Notes: a model not told the origin generated them from the sequence alone. Counted from the first letter of the stretch, positions 14,501 through 30,600 are shown. The stretch: 64,000 nt of DNA from Hymenolepis diminuta (GCA_900708905.1 CAADRB010000114.1:77033-141032); one strand, 5' to 3'. Translations and numbers: made by a program.

Positions 14501-17500
14501 TTTTTAATATGGTGATCTTTCAAAATTATATCCATTTGACCAATTAAAAGAGGATCAAAACCCCTCACTAAAACTCAGATAACCACGACAGATTCAAAGA
14601 TAACAAATGGGTCAAATGTAGCATTGCTGAACCAATGAAGATCGCTAAGCTTCAATGCACGCTCATGCATCCTTGGTCCCTCTTGATTTTGAGAACATGA
14701 TTAAAAGTTAAAAATTAATAAAAAGATTTGAAATTAATGAAATTTTACAGCATGTGTTTCGATAAAGGGTGTGCAATTGTACCTTATAATAAAAGAATTT
14801 TGATCATTTGTTCAGTGCTGCTTGATTAAGAGAACATAAATGTGAGAAAAGGTATTCTAGAAGTATTACTTCTGAGAAAATGGAGAATTTTAAGTACATT
14901 TTCTTTTTAGCTGAAATTGGCGATATCGACAAACTGGAGGACTATCTCGGCATGAATGGATCGCTGGCCGATCTGAAGATGTTCGAGAACATGACCCCAC
15001 GTGTTGAAGCCAAGATTCGAGAAATTTATAAGACGCTTCAGTAAATCCTTTTCCTGTTTATTATTATTTAAAGAAAGGAAATACAAATTTGAAGTTTTAT
15101 TTAATGAAAAAAGGACCAACAAAACAGTCTAATAGAAGAGAGGTGGAGAGTAGTGGAGTTTAAGTAGACAAAGTAAGAATATTAAAAGCGTCTACTCTGC
15201 GTGAATTCTAGATTGTAAACTTGTAGCTAATAGCTTGGATCAGAGTTAAATTTCAATATTTGATTTGTTATTTCCCAAATGAATTGATGTTGATTGCGTT
15301 TAGATCTTTCGATCTTGAATGGTTGAATATACGAGCTCGATAAAGTTTAATCCTCTTATATTCAAGAGCAGCCAATTATTACAAATGGATTGATCTTGTT
15401 GATTAAATTTTCAACTTGAATACTCCTCAAAATATGAAATTACACTTGATTTCCTGACAAATAAAACAAATTTTATGACTTTATTATTCTTTATGTCTTT
15501 ACATATTTGAATATTCAGCTAAATAAAATGTTTAAAATGAATGAATTAGTTTTGCATTCAACTCCTTACTGAAGGGATACTTTACTCATATAAAATACAA
15601 AAGTATCCGATTCCTATAGAAAATGTTTCTAACAAATCAAAAGAAAGCTATTTCTTTGAATATTACTTTCACATTGACAGGATTTGTATTTTTACTATTT
15701 GGCGATCTTGTATGGAAGGCACTTTTATTTCTACCAATCGTAAACTGCTTTTATATTCTGCACTGGATTGATTATAATAGATCTATTGACAATTATAGAC
15801 AATTTCTCTTTCAATTGAAAGCTAGTCAATAATAGTTTCAAAGATAAATTCGAAATTACAAACCACACTAAAATAGTTAAAATGGGGCATGGGAGACTTT
15901 TTTCAATTTTAGGCAATACAACCTAAACGACTATATTAATAGACCTGGACTAAAACGAGAAGTATGGGGAGACAAACGAAAGTAAGGATTTACTGCTAGG
16001 TGGCAAAGATTCATCTTATTTCAAAGGCCTTTTAATTGAGACTTATGTCTATCTAAAAAAAAGACTTTTTTAACTTGGTTTCGATAAGTGATGTAAGTAA
16101 TATTTAAATCTTGTCTCTTAATTTTAAATAATGTAATTAATTTGGTATTGTTTTCGTAGGGGACTTTCAGTAGCCGACGCTGAAGCAAAATTTCTAGAGC
16201 GAGCGTCCGAACTGGAGACGTATGGAGTGGAGCCCGTGTTTGTTCAAGTGAGCACACGATTTATTTTTCCATATCATTTGCATAATCACCTCCAATGTTT
16301 TCTCTTTATGTTACTTGCATTTTTCGTCTGGGCAGACTGTGTGAAATACCTCTAAACCATAGTTCAATCAATCAATTGCTAAAAAGAAACAACTCTTTTA
16401 GACACAAAAATATTAGTTTTCGCCTAACAATAGTTTCAACAACTGTTAAGTTACCCTGATTCAAAAGCCTTGCATGTGCTGCATTTCATAGATTTAACAG
16501 ACTCAATGTATTGAATACTTTTTTTACGACAATCATAATGGAGCATTAGCTTATGGGCACGAATATATTTTAAATGAAGAAATGAGGTTGCCGAAATTTG
16601 GTAGAGGAACAGTGTCTTAAGTATGAAATATTGTACAAGAAAGCCGATAACGAAAGAACAAGAAGAGTGCAATTGGGTTAGTAAGACCACTTTAATACCT
16701 TTGCAAAGGTAGTATATCAGAGCCTCAAACTGTTTAGCAATGCAGCCTTTCATTTTGAATATTTTTAGTCAGAGTGCGCAGTTAACCCGATCACTAAAAG
16801 ATCCTTTGCTTCTAACAGATATGAACATGGACATTTCAGTAACAGGCTGATCGAGATTATTTACAATATCATAAACCAAGTTTTGGTAAAAGAAATCGCA
16901 AAAATGAGGCAATAAAAATGGTCATCTTCTCTGCAGATTTAAATGCTTTGAGATATTATAGGAGGGAAATGTCACTTAAATGAACATCAATTTATCATTT
17001 ACAATATTCGATATGTTATTGATATCCCAACTTAATCAAGGTTACTTTATACACACCATAAAGGATAAAAGTCGTGATTTAATCTATTTTCCAATTTATT
17101 ATAGGGATAATTCATTAAATTCCTATACAGTAAACATTTCATTTACTCTTATTCTCATTTTTAGGATCGAAAGGGAAATCACTTTTATGTCGGCCTTAGT
17201 CACGAAGGTGTCACTGCATTTCGAGGAAATCGCAAGGCTCATGTTTTTTCATGGTCAGTTTAGACAAAGCAAAACGTTTACTTTATCTACCTTTCAAAAT
17301 ACAAGTACATTAAAAACTACTCAGGAAGCGGCATTCTCGACTGCTATTCAGTAGTTAGGAATTAAAGTTTCATTTTACTTAAGCGAACCCCATTATTTTA
17401 ATGTCAAATATTTGATGTTACTAAAGTCAATATGTTACAAATTCTGTCCATGAAATTTTATCTGTGCATTATGTTAATTATAAAAATAAAAAAAAAATCG

Positions 17501-18634
17501 ACGTAGATTTCCTTATTCTCAACTTCAAGGATATTTTTTGAAATTTCGTCCACTGTTAGACAAAAATTGATTACAGTAATGCATTTACGGAATTGTGCAC
17601 AATTCTATTTGACGTGTATTAAAAATGATGGGATAGAAGTATTCATCCTGAAGTCTTATCGTTTAATGGGTGGATTGGTGCATCTACTTCTACTCGATGG
17701 CTTACAAATTAGGTATAAAACACGCAAACACTGTAAATTCTTTTATCATTTTATTTTAACAGATATTGAGTGCAAATGTACACTTTACATAACGTTATTA
17801 CAAAAACATTTAACATGTTTCATTGCGGAGCAGGAAGGAGCCAGGAAAGATAGAAATGACTAATTTTCATCAGTAGAAAATCCCGCCTGCATTTGACGAG
17901 AATTCATACAGACGTGCAAATGAATAAAGATAATTCATTAAAGACATGACAACATTTATGAACGCGTACTCATTAAAATCAGCCAAAGACCAAAGAGTGA
18001 AACACGTACTTTAAGATATAAAGGAAATTAGAAACGAACAGGTAATTTAGTGCACACATTAGGAGCTTTTCTTATACCAATTACAAGGTGATATCTCAAG
18101 CTGATGAAACAAGTTCTCGCTGTCATATCGAAAGCTTATCATATTTCAATTCGAGCTATGAACAATATAACGTAATTCGTATCAGTTCACACAAACAATT
18201 TTCAAAATAATGGTAAAAAATGTAAAACAAATATCGGTTTTGTTAAGGGAAACTGTCTATTAATTTTACATATTTATATTCTCTCCTCGCCATTTCCCTT
18301 TTATTGATAAGAAAATAAGCGTATGACACTTATTAATATACCAAATTATTATGAGTTAAGGAAGTGAATGATTAATATTTACTGAGTGCATGAGTCTACC
18401 TTTCCCATTTCACTTAACAGATTCACACATATGAGATTTTGACATTTCTATAAATGTTGGTTATTTCCATAATCATTAGTGAATGGAAAATTCACAGATA
18501 TTACTCAAAAATTTTATATTTCTATACATATACAAGATTAATTGCTAATTATGCATTATCTTCAAGGTCGAAAATACATCGGATCAGCTTCGATGGAAAA
18601 CTATTTGTCATTCAAGTTGAATGGGAAAATGTAA

Positions 18635-18666
<32 letters not shown>

Positions 18667-21600
18667 ACTTTTGAAAAGATTATCTTCTCTATATTAATCT
18701 TTCACATTTTTTACTTGAAGCGTCGACATACATTGGGATTTAAATGCCAAACAACAGAAGCTGCTGAAGCACTTTGGAAATGGGCTATCGATAGACAATG
18801 CTTCTTCACGTAAATGCACATAATTATAGTTTATTACTCGAAAAAATAAGTAGTAAGTAATTGACAATCGTACTTGCACAAGGGATAATTTTGTTTTTAA
18901 TTATCCCTATTTATTCTTTTATCTATCTGCAGCTCAATTTAAGGAGCATACCTCTTCACATTTTATAAGGATGAGAAGCTGTAGATATTCACAACATATT
19001 TTAACGTCATTTCCATTTAAAAGTAAGGCGTCGGTTAAATGACTGCCGCCTTGAGGAATGTCTAACTGAAATATTTCTAAAATCTGAAGCATGTAAGTTG
19101 TATCTTACAATTTAGCCAAATTGAGTCACAAATTCGTCCAACTTTTTGAAGTAAGTGTTGGCAACCGCTCATCGATTTATTCGTTCGTTTCACATGCCCC
19201 ATATCTATTTAGCTTAACACTCAGTCTAGCAGATTTCTTAGGCAATTACTTAACTCTGTCATGATAAGTTAGTTATAGTAACTCGGCTTTTAGAAAAAAT
19301 TAATGCAATTACGCAAATCTTTATTAATATCATCTAATGATTTTATAAATTTGAAGATGAGATCGGCATCACCGCCACACCTGTACTCTCATACAAATTC
19401 AAATGGATTTGTGAAATATGGAATTATTAAAATGCAAATAGAGGCAAACTCTTGCTTTTGAAAACCGCTCAATCGCCATGGAGGATAATTCAAACTGAAC
19501 AGAGTTCTCTCAAAATGTTTCACGACAAAAAGGTCTTAATGCCAATGAGTGAACAGTTGAAACTGAAGTTATTTAGACATCTACGTTTCAATTTGGGAAT
19601 CAATCCATTTTACTCTTCCTCATCATCAGTAAATTTTATTTTAGTCTTCATGGTGTCTAAATAAGTCTTGGTAATCCTTAATCCAATAAATTATTTATAA
19701 ACATAAGCAAAACTTTATTTTATAATTTATTCTGTGTGTTTTGTAATCAACATAAGCCCGATATCCCAATTTTCCCCAGACTGCGATGGTGGAGAGAGGG
19801 GGACAGGAACACAAAAGCACCTAACGAAATTTAATTCTTATTTCTACTCAACAGGAGCATTCTCTTAGTTAAATCGATTTCAGTCTGTTTCTTGGTTCCT
19901 TCCTTGTTCTAACAGAGATTTTCCACCAAGCATCTGATTTCCGGTAGTCAAGAATTTCGGGAAAACATCTTTCAGCCTTTCTGTCGTTTTCCCATCTCCT
20001 TTTTCTTTAAACTTCATCTTTCCTTCCTTTTGGTTTGAGGTTTTCGCTCTGAGCGCCTAGAACAGCTTTTGGTATTCTTTTTTGGTTTCATAGGAATATC
20101 TCTACTTTTCGTTTACTTAACCTAGTTCATTTTCAGTTCTGGCTTCATCCCTGTGCCTACAGCAGGGATCGTTTCAGGATGGTGCATTCTTTTCTTCGGA
20201 TTCTTCTGCGGATATTCATTAGGCTTTATATTCTTCTCCTAGCCGTTTTTTGCTTCTGTAACTTGACTGATCTTTGAGTCAACCTTCTGGATAAAGTTCT
20301 TTTCTTAATTCTGATTTAGGTCGGCGCACTGTTTCCCTGTGTCCTCGTTTGCAACACAAATGGCATTTATGAAATTTATAGGAACGAAATCGGCCAAAGT
20401 GCAAATCACCACAAAATTAGAGATTTAGGGAGAGAGGAGATAATATGAGATATATTCTCACTAGAAATTCTTTCAGTGCGGTTGACATTACTGTAAATAC
20501 CAAATGAGTTACTGATTTATGCCACTGCCGCACTCGATGTTCAAATTTATGCATTCATTACCAAGATCCTTTATTGTGATTTTATCATTTTCATCTCTTA
20601 ATCTGAGGATTGGATAATAGACATCAGCTGGATAAATTTCTCGAAAACCTCTTGAAAACAGACATATTAGATTATCTTTCAAAATGATAAAAAATCGGAA
20701 AGTTCAAAACAAATTCTCACACGCCAAGCATAGATCATCCAGTCTTCATCGTGGTTTCGGAGAGAGTAAGGCGGTTTAGGCGTCTTTCCAGTTTGGAGGA
20801 ATTTTCACTAAAAACTTCAGATAGAATCAATCAGTTTCGCCGAAATTAAGTTCTGAGTTTGATTTGAGTGCGAGCTTATAGCCTTTCGCATTCGGCAGTT
20901 TCTAACCTCCGTAGCAATTGACTGATTCTTTTCCATTTGATATACAGACGAAATAATTTCGGAAAGCTTCCTCAAATTTTCCAAACCCGTTAGTAAAAGC
21001 TTGAACTGTTTCTTGTTCATACTAAGGCTCACATACTCGCTGAACCAGGGACTATGCAGATTGTTAGAGAGAAGAAATATTCGAATCTTAAGTTTCCATG
21101 TTCATGGCTTTGAAAGACTCTTCTGACAACAACATTAAACTTTCTTGCTGTTTCTTTAGCATAGATACATAAAGTTTCTCTCGTTTATTTAGAATTAATT
21201 CATTTTGTTCCTTCACTTATATCAAAAAGAGTTCAAATCCTTCAGCATTCATGGCCATCTTCGGAATAAATATTCAAATTTTGAGTTCTTATTAACTTTA
21301 CGTCGCCAACGTTTGCGATCTTTAAAAGCCCAATTTCCCAGTTTCTCCTGAGGGAGGGGGAGAACACACAAGGTCCATTAGGCGCACGATGAAATTTAGT
21401 TGCAACTTTGAAATATATAAACGGACTGATGATATAAAATGTTGTATTTATGGGAAATTTAGAAGACATAGATAGTAAAAATGTTATTTTCTCAAGGTGA
21501 AATTTTTAAAAAAATTTTTCTCATATTAAAATAATATTTCTGTCTTGACAATACATCACCAAAAAAACTGACGGTATTTAAAATGTTTGGAATAGGCATA

Positions 21601-24600
21601 TTCTTATGAATTATATAAAATCTAATTGGTTCGATTTTCATTTTTCCGTATAAAATATAACTTTATGATGTTTCATACGGTTTGAGAACTTGTGCTGTCA
21701 ATCGGCGCAGCTGGTCTTTATCTTTTATGCTTTGCCTTTCACAGTCTTAATAAATCGACGGAGGCGAAAAAATCGAAAGCCAATGGCAGACTCTTCCGAA
21801 AACGTCGATTATATTCATTTACGTAAGTCAGGATCAATTGCGTTCAAATTCAAATGCAGTTTTTAGATCTTTAAATCATTTTGTCTTTATTTTAAGCGGA
21901 CGCTGTCAAAAGGAAATGCTACAAATGACCTCATCAATGCCAAATATTCCCCAACCAAGTGTTTCAAGGTATTTTCAGCTACCCGTAATTAGCATAAACG
22001 CGATTGGTCGCCTGAACATTTTTAAAATTTAGGTTTATTGATAGACCTAGTGCTTAGTACGATAGCAGAGCAAGTGAATAACCGGTTTAAAGTCTGATTG
22101 ATAGAGTAATCTTAGGAACTTGGATTCATATTCAATTTTGTTTATTAATCAGTTCTACTTCGAGAACATAAATTCACATTTTCGTACAATCTGGACACAA
22201 ATTAAAGTAATCTAACAAATTAGTACATCAACAGTTAAGGTAAAACACTAAATGAAAAATGCCAAGGTCCAAAAATTTAATTCAGCTATGATTTCTATAT
22301 TTTAGGAGTAGAAGTCTTCTGAATATTGCTAAGTAAGTTTACATAAATAAATATCTACAAATAACAATATAATCCTTGAGAAAACATTTTAAATATTAGA
22401 AGTGTGAGTCTGAGCAGACAGACAAAGAGTCACGAGGAGCTGAATGGTGCTAATAACAACTATCTAGATGGAAGTAACAATAACGGACAAAGCGGAAGGT
22501 CTGTCTCAGTGGATGCACTTTCTGGGGGTGTCCGTTTAGCCGGAGTCAACTCCGAATCCGCTGAACAACTCGACCGAAGAAGCTCTCAGACGTCTAACCA
22601 TGATGCTTGTAAGCACCATTGAATGTGGTATTAATATGATATTAGCAGATTAACTTCCAGTGTTTTCGATGATAATGTTAGTCTTGATTTTAAGGCCAAA
22701 CATTATAAAATGAATGGGTTTAAAATCCACAGATGCTAATTTTCAGTTTGTAAACCAAAGAAATGTTGGAAAAAAAACTGCTCGGTCTACGATGTCCAGG
22801 TCTTTTTTAATCATTAGTTAGACCGAATGACATTGTTTAAAACCACCTTAGAATGAACAAATTTGTGTATTTTTCATCAAACTGTCCACTGTGTATGAAT
22901 ATCGTTTTTCATATTTATTTTCAAATAATGCTAATGTACATGAACGCGCGTATAATCAGAACAATCTGATTTCCTTGTGCGGTTCTTGTTTGGATCGTTC
23001 TGAGTCTTTGAACCCTATTACTTATTCAGACTTCCATATTCACGGCGTACAAGTTAACACAGCCGCAGATCCTAGTAAATTCTTTGTGAAAACTTAATTA
23101 TAAAGCAAGATTTAGATAGACATATCATTAAAGAAAGAAAACCAAGTATAAACCTGAGCAGTTACTAATTTTCAAATGAATACTGGGATATTTGGCCAAT
23201 CAGAGTTTCTGCATAAGGTGTTTCCGGTTTAAGATGGGCAGCTGCTTGCAAAAGGCAGTTTGAATCGGGTATAATATCAGTGCTGCCGACTGTCCTATGA
23301 ACGAGAGTTTTCAAAATCGCTGTGAGTTGTATATGAAGTATCATTCATGAGTAAAGGACGTATCAGAACATCTTACATGCATTTTCATAAAATGTTTAAA
23401 ATATTAAACTAATTATAAAATACCTCTTTTATCCCTGCTCATTGAAAATTAATTATAATTTATTATCGATTTGGCTACAATTTGGGCATAATCCTTAACT
23501 GAAATTAAATTGTACGCAGGGTGTCATTTCTTCTCTTAATAGATATGTCATATAAATAAAAACATCTTTTAGCAAAGCAATAATTCAATGAACATTTGAG
23601 TAAATTTTGGAAGAAGTTTTTCAAGGAAGTAGAAATTAATGGATTTTTCTATATGCCCGCATTGTTTTTTTCCAAATACTTTGTGAGAGCGAAAAAATAC
23701 ATTCATTTACTAATGCGTGCTTCTTACCTCTAGACTCCAAATTATGCCGAAGCAGTGAGCTGATCTCTACGTCAAAGTCCTTGACAGTAACAACGTCGGG
23801 ACAGAACGAAGAGTTATCACCAAAGATCAAAATGGCCTGGTCTCCAACGTTTCCACAAAGTTCGGATACTTTGAACGAAGTTGCCAGAAAGGAGGTTGAT
23901 GAGGCACTGACCCATGCAGAGGTAAATCGGTTTAAGAATTTTAAAACATTAGAAAACTACAACAAATAAAGGTTTGGACCCTTCCGTTGGTTGAGTCAAT
24001 TCAGAAAAGTCTAAAAATCCTATAGTCATTAAATTGTGGAAGCTTGAATGATTAAAAGCTATAGATATGCAAAGAATACTGAAACCAGTGAATATTTTCA
24101 TTCATTATACTTTAATTAGTAGCTGACCCTTTATTCTGTTCAGAAGACATTAGTTCCCTTAGTTTAGACCATATTTTCAGGAGCCACCTTTGGGTGCATA
24201 GAGAGCTTAGTTATGGAGTGATGAAACGGGAAGTAATCTCCTCTAATTGTCTTCAATTATTGTGCTAGATTTAGGTCCAAACAGGCGAACCAATTAGGAA
24301 GAGGTAGTGACTGACTCACCGAAATGTGATTTGCACGTGCAGCGTCACGAAAATATTTTGCACCCACAAGCTTGAAATATCTCTCTGGAAACCTGATTAA
24401 GTACTAGTACACTGATATGAAGATATTGAGAAATCAATCAGTCCTGTACTTTCACAATTTTCCATGGAATAATAATTATTATATTTGTCAAAACTTTTTT
24501 ATATTGATCCATAAGTTTGCCGAACTGAAAGCATTGGGATAGGACTCTCTTGTTTAGCCCTACAACCCAATAATTTTTTCAGACATGCACTTAAAATTTG

Positions 24601-27600
24601 AAAATGTCAATATATAGATGCTATCAAATAATAACTGATTCTGGCATATCATTTCTAATGAAAATTTGAAAGCGGTTTTGCAGAAGAGCAGAATAAACAA
24701 GTGCTATTTCCCGAAATTTATCTTAATGAAAAAACATGCGGCTAAGTTATTCGATTGCACTTACAAGTTTCGTGAATAAATTTTAGATTATGCGATTGGT
24801 TGCTCACCGCCAAATTGATGAAAATAATCAAATTAAAGAAAGTAAACCGGTGAGTGGATCATCTTGCGTGGAGGTTGAGAAGTCTCCAATCAATACGACT
24901 TCAAATTTTCCAATTTCAAACTCTTCAGACAGCTTAAAAGAATATAAGAAAATTAAATGCTCAAGTGAGAGCTCAAATACTTCTCTTCCATCGCCAACAT
25001 CATCTCCGAGGAAGCTTGATCGTCAAGAAAGTATTGAAAACTCTTCACACGATAAAAATTCTTCCACATCTTCTGAGTCCTATTCGACGCAGGTTCGTCG
25101 ACCTGAAAACAGAGATATGGTAATGGACCGAGCTGATACAGTTCCATCTGAATCAACCCCAATTTCTTCTTCGTCAACACCATTCTCCTCTCCGAAGTTA
25201 GAAAAGAATGTGATTAAGAGGAGTACAGTAGTGGATCCTCCCTCCGATTTTGCTGATAAGTCCACTTTACAAACCTCGAAAGATATTTACTTCCCTTATC
25301 TTTCGAAGGTTAAAAACTTAGATAACGATTCTGGAACTCATGAGAGACTCTACCAGCCTCTTCGTTTTAACAAACCAATTAAAGATCCATTTGCTTTGCC
25401 TTCTAAAACTGAAGAATTATCTGTTAGTGTTGAATTGATCAATGATTCTGCCGAATACTCATCTATCCCCTTAGAACCATCAATGAAATCCCAGGAAGGT
25501 ATTATCAATACACCAACCCGGATGGACAGAAGTCCACTTCTTCTGACACATGGGTATATTCCCTATAGAGGCTTTGAGATGAATAACCGCTTCAGAACTT
25601 CTCATATGGATAAAGACGAATTCCAGAGAGATATAGCTGGTCCGCGTCCAACGATCGTTAAGGCCGGATGCGCTCCTCCAGTGGCAGAACCAATCATAGT
25701 TGCTGAATATTTTGTTCCCTTGTGTGATGTAAGTTTATATTGATAAGTCGAAACACCTACGAAATTCCTTAATATGTACTAATAGTTAATGAGCCAGTTG
25801 TTGATAGTGGCGTAATTTAAACTTATTAAACCAAGTGTTACTGTCCATTGCCGTCTGATTAAACATTAATGTGAATATAGGAGCAAACCCAGTTCGGAAA
25901 TTAAATTTGAACATACCTAGCGCCATCTCACCAATACTGCATACTACTGTGGTACTTTTGCAGTTAAAATATGCTTATGTGAGTATCTACTTTTGAAGTA
26001 TTTTAATTTGCATTTGCTCTCTCTCTCTCCATAATAATAATATTATTATTATATTTCAATTGGTATGGCGTGTCAGAGAGATAGATCAAACCGAGATTTT
26101 ACTGTTTACGGCATTCGGGTGTCTGGACATCACACTGGACATTAAAAAATATAAGAACAAGTTTTTGCTCGAAAATGTCAATGACACTTTGATGATTTTG
26201 TTGCCGTTAAGTTGCCAACATATTGCTGAAAAAGAAATTAAAAACATTAATTATGAAAAAGAAATCGATTCACTAGAGAATACAATATTTCATAGTATTT
26301 GGGAAAATGTTAATTCAATGAGAGTGATTTTAATATTACTGTAAATGAGAAGCAAGAGTCTAGAGAAACGTAAGCTTTCTGGAAAAACACCCTTTTTAGG
26401 GAATTCATGCAGTTTCAACTAGTAGTGAAGGAGAACAACAATAAAGAGTACGTTGAATACATAGGGATGCCTTTGAATCTCATTTTATAAATGTTTTATC
26501 AAGGATAGGAAATTTCAATTCTATTACGGCATTATTTCTGTCTTAGGTCAAATTGATTTTCTTTTAATATTCGGATAGGAATTTTGCAAAAGGTCATTGT
26601 GTAGTTAAATGTACAAGAATTGTAATTAAAATTATTACTTATAACATTTTTTATTTTCCCTTCGGTTTGTCGATGCTGACCAAATGAAATCATAAGACAT
26701 TATTATTTCGGCTGGGAATTGTTGAATTTTGCTAGTACTTCTCTAATGATCATGCTCTCGGAGAAGGCTCAGTTTTCTAAAAAATATGCTCATTAATTAA
26801 CCACGCACCAAGACATTAAAACCACTTATGTTGGGAAGTTCACTTTAAATATACCTGAGCAAAATCAGGATAGTATTGCTTCAATTCACGCCGTATGAAG
26901 AAGAGCGTAGTTCTAATGTATGAGTAAAATTGTTTCACAAATTAATGCCGCAAGATCATTGGCTGTCAAATTATTGGACTGATAAAGTTATTGTCTTGCA
27001 CCTGATTATGAGATCTATAATTGGCTGAGTTAAAGTACTTAGATATAATTTAAATCTGTGCTAGTCAAAGAAAATAATCCCAGAGAGATCGAAAAGACGA
27101 TGCCAGCCCAGGTGCTATCAACATCACATTGGACTCGAGGAGTTAGTGCAAGACAATCAGAAGATTTGGCTGACGAATTAATTTACGTCTGGCCATACGG
27201 ACGCAGATACATGACGCCTCTAGCTGAGGTAATGTAATAATTGGTTTTTTTCTCTATGCGCTCGTATGTATTTTATCACAATAAGAGGACATTTTTATAA
27301 ATAAGAGATTTTATACTAATCATTTTTGAAAGATTTAGAAAAATCGTTCCAAATAGGATATGAAAATGAATGCTAAATGCATCGTACTATAAAAAGCAAT
27401 AGGCGAATTATTTCGTATTTATTTTCAATGGCATAAATAATACCTCAGGTTAAAAAATACATCCAGACATAATAATAACAGCGATGCGTAGGTATTGTCT
27501 GAAATTTTGGTCCAAATTTTCGTTTATCCTGGGAATTAACTGATAAAATTTTCACTTTAGCAAATGGCAATAAATGGAAGTACTATTGTAATTATCGATT

Positions 27601-30600
27601 AATTCAAAGGATTTAATTTAGCTTATTAAATAGGAATAATCACGTCAATAAAGCCGCTTTGGGTCAGACAAAGGTAGGCTTAATATCCCCCTCCTAAATT
27701 AATGACCTTCGTAAGGGCTAAAAGGCACAAGAGCCATCCACAATTGATAATACCAAGACCTATGTAGGATTATGGACTTATTGGACAATTATGAACGAAT
27801 AACCGTGGAATGGAAGAAGGAATAGGAAGAGGAATTGATAGAACCGAGGATAACAAGGATTATGAGGAACAGTCAGAATGAGGAAAGATAGTACGGTTGA
27901 TGGATTCTGCATCCTTTGTTCCTTGATAAGGGCAAAGGTTTGAGCCAGAAGGTGCTCAAAACATAGAGAAACTGAGCAGAATATGCGCTAGTGTATGCAT
28001 CACACCCCAAATATTATTTTTCTTTAATTGAATGCAAAAAAATTTAGGAAAGATTTTGTTAAATTTGAAAGTTAGCTGAATACATAGCTTAACTTTTGCA
28101 GATTTCTAGTTTCCCCGGAAAAATTCTCCTCCTACAAAAAATGCATTTTTTAATTATTGTTTTCCACAGTAATGGAATGAGTACAATTTTCTCTTCCTGA
28201 AAAGAACTGTTCTCTCAATATAACCTTGACAATCCTAGGTACTTTTTTTCAAATTTCTAAAGTGTGCGCTGGAGAAGATAAAATATTTCCATCTGAAGAA
28301 AGTGGCAAGACGTATTCTAAATACCACGACCTTTGATGTATATTGAAGATTTTTTGTTGGGTGTTGAGGATTTAAATATATATGATTATAGTTTTATTGT
28401 AAAGGATATTTTTGATGCTAAAATTTAGGGATTAGAAAATACATGCAATTGTAAAAATACCGTCAAATTGTAATTCTCAAAAAATACGATTTATTTTGCA
28501 GCATCTCGATCGCGATTAAGTTTAATTCTAACCCTTCACAAATGTCATTGCTTAAAACGTCTTTTCCCACGTTTTAGCTACTTATGAGCGTTTTTACATT
28601 TTTAATCTACATCAAAATATGTGCGGGAAAAGCGTACCAGCATTAGCCTACGAATGCTAATGTATCTTCTCTATTGCGTATTTGTTTAAAATTTGACTCT
28701 CTAATTTGGGAAGTCACAGAATACTCATAATAAATTTTCCCTTATTTACACACCGATTTCAAAAACATTACTTCAAATAACTAAAAAACACCGAACTTTA
28801 AGGCCAGAAGCAATCACATCCAAAATAATATAACAAGATACTTTCATCCAGGAATCGAAACTCCTCTCTGGCTTTTTTATCATCCAAATAGTAGCTATTA
28901 TTCAGCTGATCTTATACATGAATTTGAAATGTACTAACGTAGATATTTTCATGACTTCAGTTTAAATGAGCTTTTGTTAAAAAAATTGAATGTTACGGAT
29001 ATTGTTAAAGTTGATTGACCCAATATTTTTGTGAAGATGTTAAGTAAAGCGACAAAATAGATGTATTAAATTAAGAGAAAAAGATGATCGATTTGAATTC
29101 ATTATTCACCCCAAATTAGTCAATATCAGCCATTTTCTATAACTTTAAAACGATTTCGATCATTATTATCGGAAATTTTTACAAATTAAATCCCTGAAAT
29201 CAATTGCATTTCTTATTTGGAAACCCTTCCTCCTTTTCGTGAACATTTAAATGTTGTTAAAGACATTGTTTTCTCACGGAAATTATGCTTTATTTCTCGT
29301 TTCACTAATTTTAGATTGAATTTTTCCTTAATTTTGCTTCTTAACCTGGAAATCTTAACGACCTTTTCGAAAGATTATTTGTATAAATCGGGTCTGTTAA
29401 ATCATTTTAGCCAGCAATCAAAACCGGACTGATTAACTGATTGCATTGCTGTAATCACTGTATTTTACATAAAGAAGTAAAAAAAACACTGTTTCGCAGT
29501 GCGTTAACAGCTTTTGACCAGTTGGCATTTCTAGATTAAATCAGGAGTAATTTGTGACTCCTCATTATCCTCCTGGACATCTTTCCCAACCCTCACATTG
29601 AAAATTTGCATTTAACAGAAAAAACCGACATAATAATAACATTTGCTTATTTTTGCTCCAATCACTTAAACCGCCGTATCTCTGAGTATTCCGCCACCTA
29701 TTAAACAAAATTCGAATGCCTGTTGATTTTTGTATTGTTTTTTTTAAATTCTAATTATTCAGATTTTACCTTATTACATCTTAAGTGGACGCAGGTCTCA
29801 CACATAACATGCAGCAAAAATGTCGTTTCGATATACATGAACTACAAAACCAATGATGCTTAATGAATCAGATCTATCTCTATAAAATCTTATTTATTCG
29901 TTTTTAATTATTAGAAAATTTACATAATCGTGTGAAATAGAGAAATTGCCTACGTTCAAATTCTTTCAGAAGAATGAAATGGAGTTGAAATCACGATCTC
30001 GCCAATTATATTTAAGGATATACAGTTGTTTAGCACATATTTCCTTTAATTATCCCAAAAATGGCGTGTCCTAGAGACCACCATCTTCTCTATTTCATAA
30101 AAATCCCTTATTTTTTTCAGTTTCTTTTTTGTCCCCAAGTATTTAAATAAAATAAATATTGGTTTTTTTCTCAAAATACGCAAGAGATTAATGAAGGAAG
30201 GTCCAAAATAACTATTTGTGCAAAAAATAATGACAATTCTACATATCTAAACAGCAGATTTCTTTTCGAGTTATGATAAACTAGTTATACCACTATATTT
30301 CGTATTGTAATTTATTTTACTCCATGGTAGCACTCCATGTATCTTATTCCCAGTTTTGATTTCCAAGAAATTGATTTAAAGCTCCTGAATGCATTGTATT
30401 CTTTAACGATGATTGACTTTCGCACGTGATGGAGCTGGAAGAGTACAGATTTATGAAGAGCATTCACGTTGTGTTCAAAAGTTCTTTATCAAACATTCAC
30501 AATATGATTGCATAAAGTTTTTAAAATTCTCCGTGTTGTTTTAAGGACGAAGAAGAGGATGACGAGGAAGAAAGTAAGGCTGAATCAGTTAAGATTCCAG

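Noticed and set aside
16980..17354. 124-codon + strand open frame
   Set aside because: It overlaps the FERM exon at 17165-17253 in a different frame and is Ile/Phe-rich as expected from AT-rich intron DNA.
26060..26344. 94-codon + strand open frame in an intron
   Set aside because: It would not join in phase between the flanking FERM exons, which already join in phase, and it has no recognisable domain.
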